6,991 nt of DNA from Chloroflexi bacterium RBG_16_57_11 (GTDB taxonomy: Bacteria > Chloroflexota > Anaerolineae > Anaerolineales > UBA4823), in assembly GCA_001795165.1 (NCBI GenBank), contig MGNS01000166.1, positions 56,923 through 63,913 of the forward strand, read 5' to 3'. Below the pieces are notes generated by a model, which worked only from the letters and a program-made list of their open reading frames with translations, did no database searches and was not told where the DNA came from. The position numbers and the translations under genes are program-made. This document shows positions 6,537 to 6,991 of this stretch, piece after piece (the stretch's first letter is position 1; each line of letters opens with the position of its first letter).

Positions 6537-6991
6537 TCAGGTTGGAACTCTCGGCAACGGTTTCACAACAATTGTGACTATCAGAGGCTGGGTGCCATCT
6601 GGCCCCAGGCCAAAAGAAGCGCCTGTGGCATCCTGCAGATATCAGTTGCCGGTATAGGTTTTGGGCTCTGTCGGTGACTCTAAGGACAGGCGCAGATCGA
6701 CTGTCTCGCCCGGATCCACGGCCTGCGGGAGCTGAACCTTGGCCGGGCTACCCATCGAGTCCCCTGAGGCATATACCAGGGCGTACTCAGTCGTCCAGAC
6801 GCAAGTTCCTGAATTTTTGATTTGCCAGATTTTAGCAAACCATTCTTCAGGCTCAAAGGCCGCATTGTCAGCGATGGAGAGGTTCTTTACGAACTCGGCA
6901 GTATTGACGCAGGTCGGGCTGGTGACCGTTGCAGCCGAAGCCTCAGCCGTTGAGGGCACACGCGTTGGAAGAGGAGCCATGGTAGGTAGCG
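6537..6991 (-). pseudogene. NBR1-type Ig-like domain protein, 5' end beyond window, interrupted by in-frame TGA
   Basis: The frame is open to the right edge, so the ATG at 6978-6980 is internal and the true start is outside. The visible part begins with a Thr/Pro/Ala-rich stalk, then an NBR1-type Ig-like domain with FAKIWQIKNSGTCVW and VDPGETVDLRLSLESPTEP. It is a paralogue of the lipoprotein downstream. At 6642-6644 the codon after YTGN is TGA, where the relative has TGG for Trp. Beyond it the same frame continues for 34 codons (YLQDATGASFGLGPDG, then VTIVVKP) to a second TGA at 6537-6539. This tail has the normal end of the domain, so the gene was probably intact until a single G-to-A change. 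A truncated product lacking the last strands could still be made. A sequencing error is the main alternative. No other lesion is visible. Confidence 0.75.

Noticed and set aside
6642..6644. UGA read as tryptophan (alternative genetic code)
   Set aside because: TGA is used as a normal terminator for glpK, for the hydrolase and at 6537, and Trp is otherwise TGG. A nonsense change or error is simpler.
6642..6980. A complete 112-residue gene starting at ATG 6980
   Set aside because: The frame is open to the right edge and the ATG lies inside the Thr/Pro stalk, so it is an internal Met of a longer gene without its signal peptide.

Overview
The window looks like a chromosomal fragment of a Chloroflexota bacterium, most likely of the Anaerolineae. 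The basis is one lipoprotein and one broken gene that both carry an NBR1-type Ig-like domain behind a Thr/Pro-rich stalk, an architecture common in that class. This taxonomic call is inference. Every gene seen lies on the minus strand, so transcription runs from the right edge to the left edge. The plus-strand open frames are shadows of these genes.

Right part (about 6991-5069): two neighbouring genes for cell-surface proteins with NBR1-type Ig-like domains. The first is cut by the right window edge. It carries an in-frame TGA exactly where its relative has the conserved Trp of the YTGNW motif; the rest of the domain follows in the same frame up to a second stop at 6537, then a good intrinsic terminator (6443-6480). 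The second (6398-5130) is intact. It has a lipoprotein signal peptide, a Thr/Pro stalk, an 18-Gly run broken by one Thr, the NBR1-type domain and an unrecognised C-terminal domain, and it ends before a 12-bp perfect hairpin terminator (5069-5099).

Left part (about 5037-1): a glycerol-use cassette. A probable promoter with a consensus -10 box precedes an alpha/beta hydrolase resembling bacterial monoacylglycerol lipase (4964-4164). A 148-bp spacer rich in inverted repeats follows, then glycerol kinase glpK (4015-2489). After 22 bp comes a very long frame (2466 to beyond position 1) encoding an in-frame fusion of the anaerobic glycerol-3-phosphate dehydrogenase subunits GlpA and GlpB.

Read together, the left genes outline a pathway: monoacylglycerol is hydrolysed to glycerol, glycerol is phosphorylated to sn-glycerol 3-phosphate, and this is oxidised to dihydroxyacetone phosphate with electrons passing to a membrane acceptor. 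The usual anchor subunit gene glpC would be expected left of the window but cannot be seen. The GlpA-GlpB fusion is the most unusual object here, followed by the nonsense codon in the first NBR1-type gene and the possible alternative leader structures before glpK.
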